Assembly (NCBI GenBank): GCA_016839655.1
Contig: JAEOTW010000028.1
Span: forward strand, 1-17,356
DNA length: 17,356 nt
Source: Promethearchaeota archaeon
GTDB lineage: Archaea > Asgardarchaeota > Lokiarchaeia > Sigynarchaeales > SOKP01
Reading direction: 5' to 3'
The stretch's first letter is position 1, and the number at the start of each line of letters is the position of its first letter. Shown in pieces: positions 10,456-16,689 of this stretch. The notes under the pieces were generated by a model, which was not told the origin of the DNA, searched no databases, and saw nothing but the letters and a program-made list of their open reading frames with translations. The position numbers were made by a program, and so were the translations under genes.

Positions 10456-10689
10456 TTATCTTGTGGCATTTCGAATATCTGCTGCGGTTACTCGCTTACG
10501 TTTATCAGCTTTGCAAACTTTAATAGCTTCTTTAGTTGCTGTAGCCGCACTCTTTTCAAGGAAATCAATTAATTTATCTAAAGCTTCTGCTGCTACGAGA
10601 TCTGCTCCCTCTTTTTTCATCAAGCGCCTTATTGGAGCCTTTGCAATATATCCTTCAGATTTCTTAGCAGGTGCTTTCTTTTTAGCCAT
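10456..10689 (-). CDS. Archaeal histone with lysine-rich N-terminal extension
   Basis: A 77-residue histone-fold protein that should form dimers and wrap DNA in the chromatin of the cell. The three-helix fold starts at about A16-K-A-P-I-R-R-L-M-K, matching the archaeal A-P-I-G-R start of helix 1. It continues through D-L-V-A-A-E-A-L-D-K-L (helix 2) and ends with R66-V-T68-A-A-D71-I-R-N-A. R66/T68 are the R-x-T DNA-contact residues and D71 the partner aspartate. Unlike the classical 66-69-residue HMf histones, it has about 14 extra residues in front, M-A-K-K-K-A-P-A-K-K-S-E-G-Y, a short basic tail. The C-terminus ends about four residues earlier than HMfB. A GGAGG site seven bases before the ATG and a TATA-like box suggest strong expression. 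Confidence 0.95.
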   Translation of the reverse strand: MAKKKAPAKKSEGYIAKAPIRRLMKKEGADLVAAEALDKLIDFLEKSAATATKEAIKVCKADKRKRVTAADIRNATR

Positions 10690-10696
10690 ATTTATT

Positions 10697-10701
10697 CCTC
10701 C
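10697..10701 (-). promoter_or_regulatory. Strong Shine-Dalgarno site of the histone gene
   Basis: On the minus strand GGAGG stands seven bases before the histone ATG, the best match in this window to the archaeal anti-Shine-Dalgarno sequence. Most neighbouring genes have no such site, so it supports both the chosen start and high expression. Confidence 0.75.
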
Positions 10702-10726
10702 ACTCTTTATTTAGTTTATTTTAGTT

Positions 10727-10737
10727 TATATTTTAAA
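10727..10737 (-). promoter_or_regulatory. TATA-like box of the histone gene
   Basis: On the minus strand TTTAAAATATA lies about 38-48 bases before the histone ATG. With the usual 25-base spacing to the start of transcription this gives a short leader that still contains the GGAGG site. The match is good, but the surrounding sequence is very AT-rich. Confidence 0.45.
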
Positions 10738-11010
10738 TGTTAATTAAGTATAACTACACATTTCTATTATATAAATGTTATGATTGGAATCAATATAACT
10801 ATGAAAGAGCAATAAGAGATCATATGGAATCGAAAATGAGATCGTTTTATTAATTTGATATTAATTTTTCCGACTAAAAACGATTTTTAATTTTTATTAA
10901 ATAAAGCCATAGATTCTTTATTTTTTGAATTTTTACTATTATTAATAATCCAATTGATCCAGTTGATAATTTATTAATCGTTAATTAAATTGTGTTAAAA
11001 TTTTAATGAA

Positions 11011-11071
11011 TTGAGAATTAAAAAAATTAGATATTTGAACTCCTAAAGCCTTGAATTCTAATTTTTCTCAA
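11011..11071. repeat. Imperfect inverted repeat in the histone-TrmB gap
   Basis: TTGAGA (11011-11016) plus AAAATTAGA (11023-11031) on the left matches, as a reverse complement, the 15-base TCTAATTTTTCTCAA at 11057-11071. Pairing is perfect apart from a six-base bulge (ATTAAA) in the left arm, and the loop is 25 bases. It could be an RNA hairpin or a protein-binding dyad; AT richness lowers its weight. Confidence 0.4.
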
Positions 11072-11117
11072 TTTTCACTGTTATTAAATAAATCAGTAAG
11101 GATTTATATGAAAAATT

Positions 11118-11148
11118 ATTGTAGAACAATTTTTTTTATTCTTTTTTT
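11118..11148 (+). terminator. Hairpin with T-tracts on the plus strand, no gene upstream on that strand
   Basis: ATTGT-AGA-ACAAT (11118-11130) forms a five-base-pair hairpin and is followed directly by TTTTTTT (11131-11137) and a second T-run at 11142-11148. This looks like a terminator, yet the nearest plus-strand gene ends at 10406, beyond the opposing histone gene. It may end an unseen small RNA, or be a chance product of base composition. Confidence 0.3.
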
Positions 11149-11306
11149 AATATATTAACACTAAATAAAGAATTAAAAATTGTATAGATTCCTCAAAACT
11201 TAAAACATTGAAATTTTATGATTTTTTCAAATATAAAAATTAAAATACTTTATGTTGAATTAGAGTATTAAAAAAAATAGATTTGTTCTATAATTTTTAA
11301 TTAGTT

Positions 11307-12143
11307 ATGTCGGAATTGAAAAAGATGGATGATCCCGAAATTGAAGTAGCACTTCAATCCTTGGGTTTTACTAAAAATGACTCTAAAGTTTTATTGACAT
11401 TATGCAAGTTCAAGATCCTAAGCCCTGCAGATATTGCTAAATATTCGAGTGTAGATCGAGCAAGAGTATATGATTCATTAAATAGGTTAATAGAAAAGGG
11501 ATTTATTCAAAAGGAGCCAATTAAAAGAGGAGCAAATTACCAAGTTATTCCGATAGAAAGAATTTTTAAGGTAATCCGTGAAGAATATAAAGAAAAAATT
11601 GAGGAAACCTTATCACTAGAAAAAATAATTGGCGATTTAGAAATCGACAAAGAAGAATCTGAACCAAGAGTCTGGTCAATAAATTCTAGATCAAAAATCC
11701 GGAAAAAAGTTAAAGAATTAATAAATTCTGCGAGTGAAAGAATATTCTTTATCATCACCCCAGATTTACTAATGCAAGAATTAGGTGGATATGACTGGGT
11801 TTTAAAGGAAATTTGGAACAAGAAATTTTCTTCTGAAATTCAAATTGTAATTGCCTTAAAGTATTATGAAATTTTAAAAGAAGAGATTAAAAAATTGTTG
11901 AAAATCTCGGTAAGAATTCATTCAATTGAAGGAGATAATGTTATTCCGTTTGGATTATTAATTACGGATAATCAATTTTTACTTACAACATTAGATAGTG
12001 TCAGAGAGGCACCAGAATATACTTCAGGGTTATGGTTAGAAAACGGTACTCCCAGACAACTTGTAGGATATGAACATTTATTCAAACATTTTATTACAAG
12101 CGAATGTAAATTAATACAACTAACACCACCGAAAAAACTCTAG
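11307..12143 (+). CDS. TrmB-family transcriptional regulator
   Basis: A 278-residue regulator of the archaeal TrmB group. The N-terminal winged helix-turn-helix (about 10-85) has L-G-F-T-K-N-D-S-K-V-L-L-T-L, S-P-A-D-I-A-K-Y-S as the first helix of the HTH, and V-D-R-A-R-V-Y-D-S-L-N-R-L as the recognition helix. A charged linker (about 85-115) that may form a coiled coil for dimerisation follows. The C-terminal domain (about 130-275) starts with A-S-E-R-I-F-F-I-I-T-P-D-L-L, the phospholipase-D-like effector domain common in this family. TrmB proteins sense sugars or other metabolites and repress or activate nearby genes. The ATG has no Shine-Dalgarno sequence and lies after the 617-base gap; the small GTPase gene follows 106 bases later on the same strand. 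The ligand and target are unknown. Confidence 0.9.
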   Translation: MSELKKMDDPEIEVALQSLGFTKNDSKVLLTLCKFKILSPADIAKYSSVDRARVYDSLNRLIEKGFIQKEPIKRGANYQVIPIERIFKVIREEYKEKIEETLSLEKIIGDLEIDKEESEPRVWSINSRSKIRKKVKELINSASERIFFIITPDLLMQELGGYDWVLKEIWNKKFSSEIQIVIALKYYEILKEEIKKLLKISVRIHSIEGDNVIPFGLLITDNQFLLTTLDSVREAPEYTSGLWLENGTPRQLVGYEHLFKHFITSECKLIQLTPPKKL

Positions 12144-12186
12144 ATTAAATTCCTTAATTTAATTAAAAATAAATATTAAAAAAAAA

Positions 12187-12193
12187 TATATAA
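12187..12193 (+). promoter_or_regulatory. TATA box of the small GTPase gene
   Basis: TATATAA preceded by a run of A (purine-rich, like a BRE) lies 57-63 bases before the GTPase ATG. With 25-base spacing the leader would be about 30 bases and include the AGGGG ribosome site at 12236-12240. This suggests the GTPase has its own promoter rather than reading through from the TrmB gene. Confidence 0.5.
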
Positions 12194-12235
12194 TTTAAAG
12201 TCAAAAACACAATTTTAATTTACTTTCAAGAAAAT

Positions 12236-12240
12236 AGGGG
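12236..12240 (+). promoter_or_regulatory. Ribosome-binding site of the small GTPase gene
   Basis: AGGGG nine bases before the ATG at 12250. Most plus-strand genes nearby lack such a site, so it supports the chosen start, which also fits the family N-terminus. Confidence 0.55.
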
Positions 12241-12249
12241 AAAAGCACT

Positions 12250-12807
12250 ATGTCTTATCGCGGAAAGGTTATATTACTCGGAGATGCCGGTGTTGGTAAA
12301 ACTAGCCTGTTAGCTCAATATGTTGATGGCCATTTTAGTGAAGACTATCATCAAACCACAGGAGCAAATTTTCTAATAAAAGAAATTGATTTAACTAAGA
12401 TTTTAGATCAATTGGATATAAAAAACCCAAAATTAAAAAAAGATATTAGAGACAAAGGCTTTAAACTTTATTTTTGGGATATTGGAGGGCAAACAGACAA
12501 ATTATGGGCAAATGAATATTATTTTGTTCAAGCAGTTGGAGCGATGGTTATTTTTTCATTAGATAAAGTATCTTCCTTTGAACAAATTGATTTTTGGATA
12601 AATAAATTGAAAGAATTAAGTGGAGATGTACCATACGTTATAGTGGGAAATAAAAGAGATTTACAAATAAAAGTTGATAAAGAATTAATCCAAGATAAAA
12701 TAAAAATTGTTGGAGCAAAATATTTTGAAACTTCAGCAAAACTGAACGAGAACGTGAATGAAGCATTCGAGAGCTTATCAGTTCAGATTTTAAATACTTT
12801 TAAATGA
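12250..12807 (+). CDS. Ras/Rab/Arf-like small GTPase
   Basis: A 185-residue GTPase of the eukaryote-like small G-protein superfamily that is expanded in Asgard archaea. All five G motifs are present: G1 G11-D-A-G-V-G-K-T-S19, a G2 threonine in Q-T36-T37-G, G3 W-D77-I-G-G-Q81, G4 N134-K-R-D137 and G5 T161-S-A-K164. The G3 text D-I-G-G-Q resembles Arf/SRPRB proteins (D-x-G-G-Q) more than Ras/Rab (D-T-A-G-Q), while N-K-R-D and E-T-S-A-K are Rab-like. Q81 is kept, so GTP hydrolysis should work. Between switch I and G3 there is an insertion of about 20 residues (about 47-70), charged and probably helical. There is no C-terminal cysteine for prenylation and no N-terminal glycine for myristoylation, so membrane binding, if any, is by other means. 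The cellular role is unknown. Confidence 0.93.
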   Translation: MSYRGKVILLGDAGVGKTSLLAQYVDGHFSEDYHQTTGANFLIKEIDLTKILDQLDIKNPKLKKDIRDKGFKLYFWDIGGQTDKLWANEYYFVQAVGAMVIFSLDKVSSFEQIDFWINKLKELSGDVPYVIVGNKRDLQIKVDKELIQDKIKIVGAKYFETSAKLNENVNEAFESLSVQILNTFK

Positions 12808-12894
12808 ACTCTAAATAATCTTAAATTCTAAAACTCATTTTTGACCATAATACTTCCACTTTTATTTAGTTTCAAGATTAAATCAATACAAATT

Positions 12895-13629
12895 ATGAGT
12901 ATTTTATTAATCCCTGTTGCTCCGTTAAAAAGAACTAAATCTCGTCTTAGAGATTGTTTTTCTAATAAACAGCTTAAAGATCTGACTATCGCTATGTTTA
13001 AAGATCTTTGTAAGACATTGAAAAATGTTACTTGTTTCGATCAAATGATTGTATACTGCAACACTCCTGAGATATTGGAACTTGCTCAAGATAATGATTT
13101 AACTGGGATCAAAGAGGAACTATCTTCTCCTCGTAAATCATTTGATGAAGTCATAGAAGATCTGAATACAATTGCGATAAATAAATTTGATGCAAAACAA
13201 ACAGTGTTTTCATTTTTGGATTTAATATTAATTTCCTCAGAAAATTTCTATGAAATTAATCAATTAATTAAAGAGAACCAATTAGTTGTATGTCCTGCTA
13301 TTCATTCCGCAGGGATTTCTATTTTTGGGCGTAATCCTCCTAACATTATTTCCTCTTTTTTTTCAGACCCAAATATACCCTCACTAGTTGCTCTACTTAA
13401 TAATGCTTCTCAGAAGGGTGTAGATAAAATAGCAGTATATGATTCTTTTAGAGCAGGATTTGATATTGATATAAAACATGATTTAGTTTTAGGATATGAA
13501 TATTTAAAAATCCTTAATTTGAGGGATACAAATGTGTTCAAATTCCTTCAAAATAATTTAAAATTAGCTCTCAAAAAGACCAATGCAAATAATAATCGAA
13601 GTTTTAAAATTACAAAAAGAAAATTATGA
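12895..13629 (+). CDS. cofC: CofC-like 2-phospho-L-lactate guanylyltransferase (coenzyme F420 synthesis)
   Basis: A 244-residue nucleotidyltransferase of the CofC group, which activates 2-phospholactate or a related acid with GTP for coenzyme F420 synthesis. The start I-P-V-A-P-L-K-R-T-K-S-R-L matches the family signature P-V-K-P-L-x-x-A-K-S-R-L. The I-P-S-L-V-A-L-L-N-N-A and A-G-F-D-I-D-I-K-H-D-L segments match the later F-x-x-H-L and L-A-L-D-I-D-T-P-E-D-L regions. The start was moved from a TTG at 12841 to the ATG at 12895 because the signature begins there. Three sites are degenerate: D-L-I-L-I replaces D-L-P-L-L, S-F-D-E-V replaces the usual G-L-N-x-A, and A-G-I-S replaces G-T-N-A. The enzyme is therefore divergent and its substrate may differ. 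Its TGA stop lies one base from the convergent coiled-coil gene. Confidence 0.75.
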   Translation: MSILLIPVAPLKRTKSRLRDCFSNKQLKDLTIAMFKDLCKTLKNVTCFDQMIVYCNTPEILELAQDNDLTGIKEELSSPRKSFDEVIEDLNTIAINKFDAKQTVFSFLDLILISSENFYEINQLIKENQLVVCPAIHSAGISIFGRNPPNIISSFFSDPNIPSLVALLNNASQKGVDKIAVYDSFRAGFDIDIKHDLVLGYEYLKILNLRDTNVFKFLQNNLKLALKKTNANNNRSFKITKRKL

Positions 13630-13630
13630 T

Positions 13631-14863
13631 TTAGAATGAAAATGTTATATTTATCTTAACTTTCTCATTTAATACTTCTTCAACTAGAGTCTGGAACTCT
13701 TCTCTCTCGGTTTTAAGAGCACTGAGGTATCTAGTATAATCTTTATTCTTTCGATTAAAATCAGCCTCAATATGTTCGAGTTTTATAGTATTTGAAGAAA
13801 TTTGATTCTTTATTTCTTCTAATTTCTCTGCTAATCCATGATCCTTTATTTTTTTTTCGACCTCTTTTATGTTTTCTCTTATTTGCAAATATTCTTCAAT
13901 ATTCGCCTGTAAATGCTTCTCATCAAAAATAGCATTAATTTGGTCAATAGTTTTTTCTTTTGTTTCAGTTTTTAAATTTAATTTATTTTCTTCTAATACA
14001 TGACGTAATTGGACCATAAGAGCTGTAAATTTAGGTAAATCTTTTCGTTCATTAATTAGCATTTTTATTGGATTTTTAAGAAAATCTCTCATATAATTCA
14101 AATCAATATTTGGAATGTGAATTGAATCTTTTTCTAATTCAAACTTTAGTTTCTTTAATGCTTTTTTAAATCCGATTTCGTCATTAATTTTTAATTGTAA
14201 TTGAAACAATTTGTCTTTTTCAGCTTCTAATTCTTTAAAAAGAGCATTTTGTTCGATCTTTATCAATTCTGAATTTAAATCTTCTTGATTTTTATTCCGT
14301 TCCTTCAAGGCTTCTCCAAAATTATCTAAGTCTATCTTAGCATGTTCAATATTATCTTTAAGATGAAAGATTTTTGGCAATTTCTTTAGTAAATATTCTG
14401 CTTCTTTCACATTTGTATATTTTCTCCTCATGAATTCATCTAATTGCACTTGTTTTTTCGTTAGTTTTCGAGTGATATAATTTAACTCTTTAAGTTCTGC
14501 TTGTACTTCTTTATGAAACTTTGGTAATGATTTTCTAGCAATTTCATTAATGCTAGTAAATAGTTTCTTAACTGAATTGAGTAATTTTAGAATGTTATCG
14601 TAATTTAATTCTTCTTCAGGAATTTCAATTTCATCAATTTCTTTTCTTATGCGATCGGAAAAGAAATTCAAGGATCTTTGAGCTTTTTGATCAATCTTTT
14701 CTTTTCCAGTTTCTATGAAATGATCTAAACATACTTTTATTTCGATTAAATTCTCTCTAACTTCATGGATTAGTTTCTTGGTAACTTTTCTAATTTTAAA
14801 AAATTGAGCATTTACCCGTTGTTTATAGAAATCTTCAAAATCTTCAAGATCTTGTGCTATCAT
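13631..14863 (-). CDS. Long coiled-coil protein of unknown function
   Basis: A 410-residue protein, nearly all alpha-helical and very rich in K, E, L and I, with heptad-like spacing over most of its length (about 20-400). There is no Walker A or B motif, so it is not an SMC or Rad50 ATPase, and no signal peptide or membrane span. A few possible helix breaks (I-P-E-E-E at about 97, I-P-N-I-D-L-N at about 253, F-S-F at the end) suggest two or three coiled-coil segments, as in structural or scaffold proteins. I do not recognise a family. It starts 18 bases after the stop of seryl-tRNA synthetase on the same strand, so the two are probably co-transcribed, although no clear ribosome site is seen. 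The gene is certain; a cytoskeletal, division or scaffold role is only a guess. Confidence 0.8.
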   Translation of the reverse strand: MIAQDLEDFEDFYKQRVNAQFFKIRKVTKKLIHEVRENLIEIKVCLDHFIETGKEKIDQKAQRSLNFFSDRIRKEIDEIEIPEEELNYDNILKLLNSVKKLFTSINEIARKSLPKFHKEVQAELKELNYITRKLTKKQVQLDEFMRRKYTNVKEAEYLLKKLPKIFHLKDNIEHAKIDLDNFGEALKERNKNQEDLNSELIKIEQNALFKELEAEKDKLFQLQLKINDEIGFKKALKKLKFELEKDSIHIPNIDLNYMRDFLKNPIKMLINERKDLPKFTALMVQLRHVLEENKLNLKTETKEKTIDQINAIFDEKHLQANIEEYLQIRENIKEVEKKIKDHGLAEKLEEIKNQISSNTIKLEHIEADFNRKNKDYTRYLSALKTEREEFQTLVEEVLNEKVKINITFSF

Positions 14864-14881
14864 TTTATATTCTATTAGTTT

Positions 14882-16171
14882 TTATTTTAATGGTTTAATA
14901 ATCTTTTTACCATTCATATATTTCTGAAGTACTTCTGGAATTGTTATTGAATGGTCTTTATTCTGATAATTTTCAAGAATGCAACAAATTGTACGTTCAG
15001 TTGCTATTGCAGTTGAATTTAAAGTATGTAATATTTCTTTTGCTTGTTGTGAACCAACTTTTCCCATCCGAATTTTTAACTTTCTTGCTTGGTAATCCAA
15101 ACAATTGCTGCATGAAACCAGTTCACGATATGTTTTTGACGCTGGGAACCACGCTTCTAAATCATATTTTTTAGCAGCATTATCATTTAATTCTCCAGAA
15201 GCGATGTTTGCTATTCTGTATGGTATTTTTAAATCTTTATAAAGTTCTTCAGAATTAGTAATTAATTCTTCAAAATGATTCCATGAATCTTCAGGTTTAC
15301 TGAATATAAATTGTTCTACTTTTTCAAACCGATGAACTCTGAATATTCCTAATGTGTCTTTTCCATGTGATCCTGCTTCTCTTCTAAAGCATGATGAAAT
15401 TCCAGCATATTTTATAGGTAATCTATTAGGTTCAATAATTTCATCATAATGATATGCTGCGATAGTTTGTTCGGAAGTCGCAATCATATATAGATCTTCA
15501 TCTTGAATTTTATAGAGTTGCTCTTCAAAGTCTGCCAATTCTGCAGCAGCCTTCATTACTTCATGTTTAGTGAAAAAAGGAGTCCACATTGGAATGTAAT
15601 TTTTGTTTATTAATCTCTCTAAAGCAAATTTCAAAAGAGCTAAATTAAGAAGAACCAGATCTCCTTTTAAATAGAAAAATCTTGATCCCACAATTTCTGA
15701 AGCTTTTTTAGTATCGACTCCCCCAATTTTGGTGACTAAGTCGACGTGAGAAAGAGGTTTGAAATCAAATTTTGGATTACTCCCCACTGTCCGAAGAATC
15801 TCATTATCCTCCTCAGTTTCACCTCTAGGAACAGATTCATGTAGAATATTCCCTACCATATATCGATATTTTTCTCTTTGTTCTAAATATTCTGTTCTTA
15901 GTTTTTCTAACTCATCAATTTTTTCCTTAATTCTTTTTGAGTCTGATATAGATTCATCAGCTTTCTTAGTATCACCAGCTTTTTTATATTCTCCAATTTT
16001 AAGAGAAATTTCATTCCGTCTTTTTCTTAATTCTTCAATCTCTTGTAAAGCAGATCTCCACTTTTTATCAAAATCTAATACCTTTTCTGCAATTGAAGAA
16101 TCCTTAAACCTTTTTTCCTCTGATTTAATTATATCATCTAATTTATTTCTGAATAGTTCAATGTCAAGCAA
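14882..16171 (-). CDS. serS: Seryl-tRNA synthetase
   Basis: A 429-residue class II synthetase that charges tRNA-Ser, and also tRNA-Sec with serine, the first step of selenocysteine formation. The N-terminal 100 residues form the long antiparallel coiled-coil arm that grips the tRNA (R-K-R-R-N-E-I-S near 46 is typical). The catalytic core has T-S-E-Q-T-I-A-A-Y, motif 2 (S-S-C-F-R-R-E-A-G-S-H-G and F-R-V-H-R-F-E-K-V-E-Q-F), E-L-V-S-C-S-N-C with D-Y-Q-A-R, and motif 3 (A-T-E-R-T-I-C-C-I-L-E-N-Y-Q). It is the common bacterial/archaeal type, not the zinc-dependent methanogen type. The start is TTG, supported by AAGGAG seven bases upstream and by the family start M-L-D-x-x-x-F-R. The coiled-coil gene follows 18 bases later. 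Confidence 0.96.
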   Translation of the reverse strand: MLDIELFRNKLDDIIKSEEKRFKDSSIAEKVLDFDKKWRSALQEIEELRKRRNEISLKIGEYKKAGDTKKADESISDSKRIKEKIDELEKLRTEYLEQREKYRYMVGNILHESVPRGETEEDNEILRTVGSNPKFDFKPLSHVDLVTKIGGVDTKKASEIVGSRFFYLKGDLVLLNLALLKFALERLINKNYIPMWTPFFTKHEVMKAAAELADFEEQLYKIQDEDLYMIATSEQTIAAYHYDEIIEPNRLPIKYAGISSCFRREAGSHGKDTLGIFRVHRFEKVEQFIFSKPEDSWNHFEELITNSEELYKDLKIPYRIANIASGELNDNAAKKYDLEAWFPASKTYRELVSCSNCLDYQARKLKIRMGKVGSQQAKEILHTLNSTAIATERTICCILENYQNKDHSITIPEVLQKYMNGKKIIKPLK

Positions 16172-16178
16172 AATTTAG

Positions 16179-16184
16179 CTCCTT
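16179..16184 (-). promoter_or_regulatory. Shine-Dalgarno site that fixes the TTG start of serS
   Basis: AAGGAG on the minus strand lies seven bases before the TTG at 16171-16169. With no ATG in frame near the conserved N-terminus, this site decides the start. Confidence 0.75.
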
Positions 16185-16277
16185 AGATATAACTTGAAAA
16201 TTATGATATAAGATTAATAAATTATTATTTTATTAAAATGTGAAATTGATTCAAAAATATTGTTATAAAAATTAATA

Positions 16278-16463
16278 TTATTCATGCTGAATCCGATCAT
16301 TAATGGTGGAACGAGCAAGAGCTGTTTTAATCTTTCCTTTATCATAACCTACCATATCAATAATCCTTATTATTTTAATTCTTCGGCTTTTACCTTTCAG
16401 ACCCTCTTCGAGCATGAACTCCTTTGCAAAATCTTCTTTCTTTTTTTCTTCTATCTCTGACAT
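16278..16463 (-). CDS. Small charged hypothetical protein, 61 residues
   Basis: A 61-residue, highly charged protein that I do not recognise. The first 25 residues are acidic/lysine-rich and probably helical (M-S-E-I-E-E-K-K-K-E-D-F-A-K-E-F). The second half, R-R-I-K-I-I-R-I-I-D-M-V-G-Y-D-K-G-K-I-K-T-A-L-A-R-S, could be a small helix-turn-helix-like unit, but that is a guess. There is no Shine-Dalgarno site before the ATG. It lies 106 bases upstream of serS on the same strand and is divergent from hdrA across a 226-base gap (16464-16689), in which I see no other gene. Composition and the ATG start support a real gene, but it is short and without known relatives. Confidence 0.5.
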   Translation of the reverse strand: MSEIEEKKKEDFAKEFMLEEGLKGKSRRIKIIRIIDMVGYDKGKIKTALARSTINDRIQHE

Positions 16464-16682
16464 ATTATTAAATAATTATTTTTTCAATAAAAAATTCACG
16501 AGACCTCCATTAAAGGATTTTTTGAAAATTAAATGATTAAGAGATATAACAAAAGAAAATAATTCATACCACTTATTGAACCCTAATCAGAAAAAATAAA
16601 TTATTTCCTTAATTTCAAAACTCAATTAATTTAGTACAAAATTGCAAACTAACTAAAAAATTGTGGTGACATTATACAAAAA

Positions 16683-16687
16683 GGTGA
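16683..16687 (+). promoter_or_regulatory. Ribosome-binding site of hdrA
   Basis: GGTGA, complementary to the archaeal 16S 3' end, lies two bases before the ATG at 16690 and five before the ATG at 16693. It supports initiation upstream of the first in-frame TGA, which matters for reading that TGA as selenocysteine. Confidence 0.6.
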
Positions 16688-16689
16688 AA

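Larger units (their letters stand above)
10690..11306. other. 617-base region without protein genes
   Basis: No credible coding region or tRNA is seen on either strand; the longest frames are short and lack start signals. It must hold the histone promoter at its left end and the TrmB promoter at its right end, but these need only about 100 bases each. The rest contains an imperfect inverted repeat (11011-11071), an imperfect direct repeat (10902-10950 with 11044-11094), and a small hairpin followed by T-tracts (11118-11148). A small non-coding RNA or a regulator-binding region is possible; nothing identifies it. Confidence 0.5.

Noticed and set aside
10463..10714. Plus-strand frame opposite the histone gene
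   Set aside because: It is the antisense shadow of a clear histone gene with its own ribosome site and terminator.
11108..11158. Short hydrophobic peptide of 16 residues in the histone-TrmB gap
   Set aside because: It is built from T-runs, has no ribosome site and overlaps a terminator-like hairpin, so it is most likely chance.
11537..11821. Minus-strand frame inside the TrmB gene
   Set aside because: It lies wholly within a well-supported gene on the other strand and has no recognisable motif.
12841..12894. N-terminal extension of CofC from TTG 12841
   Set aside because: The 18 extra residues have no counterpart in the family, whose signature begins right after the ATG at 12895.
15759..16178. 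Plus-strand serine-rich frame opposite serS
   Set aside because: It is an antisense shadow of the coiled-coil arm of seryl-tRNA synthetase; the serine and leucine richness comes from reversed K/E codons.
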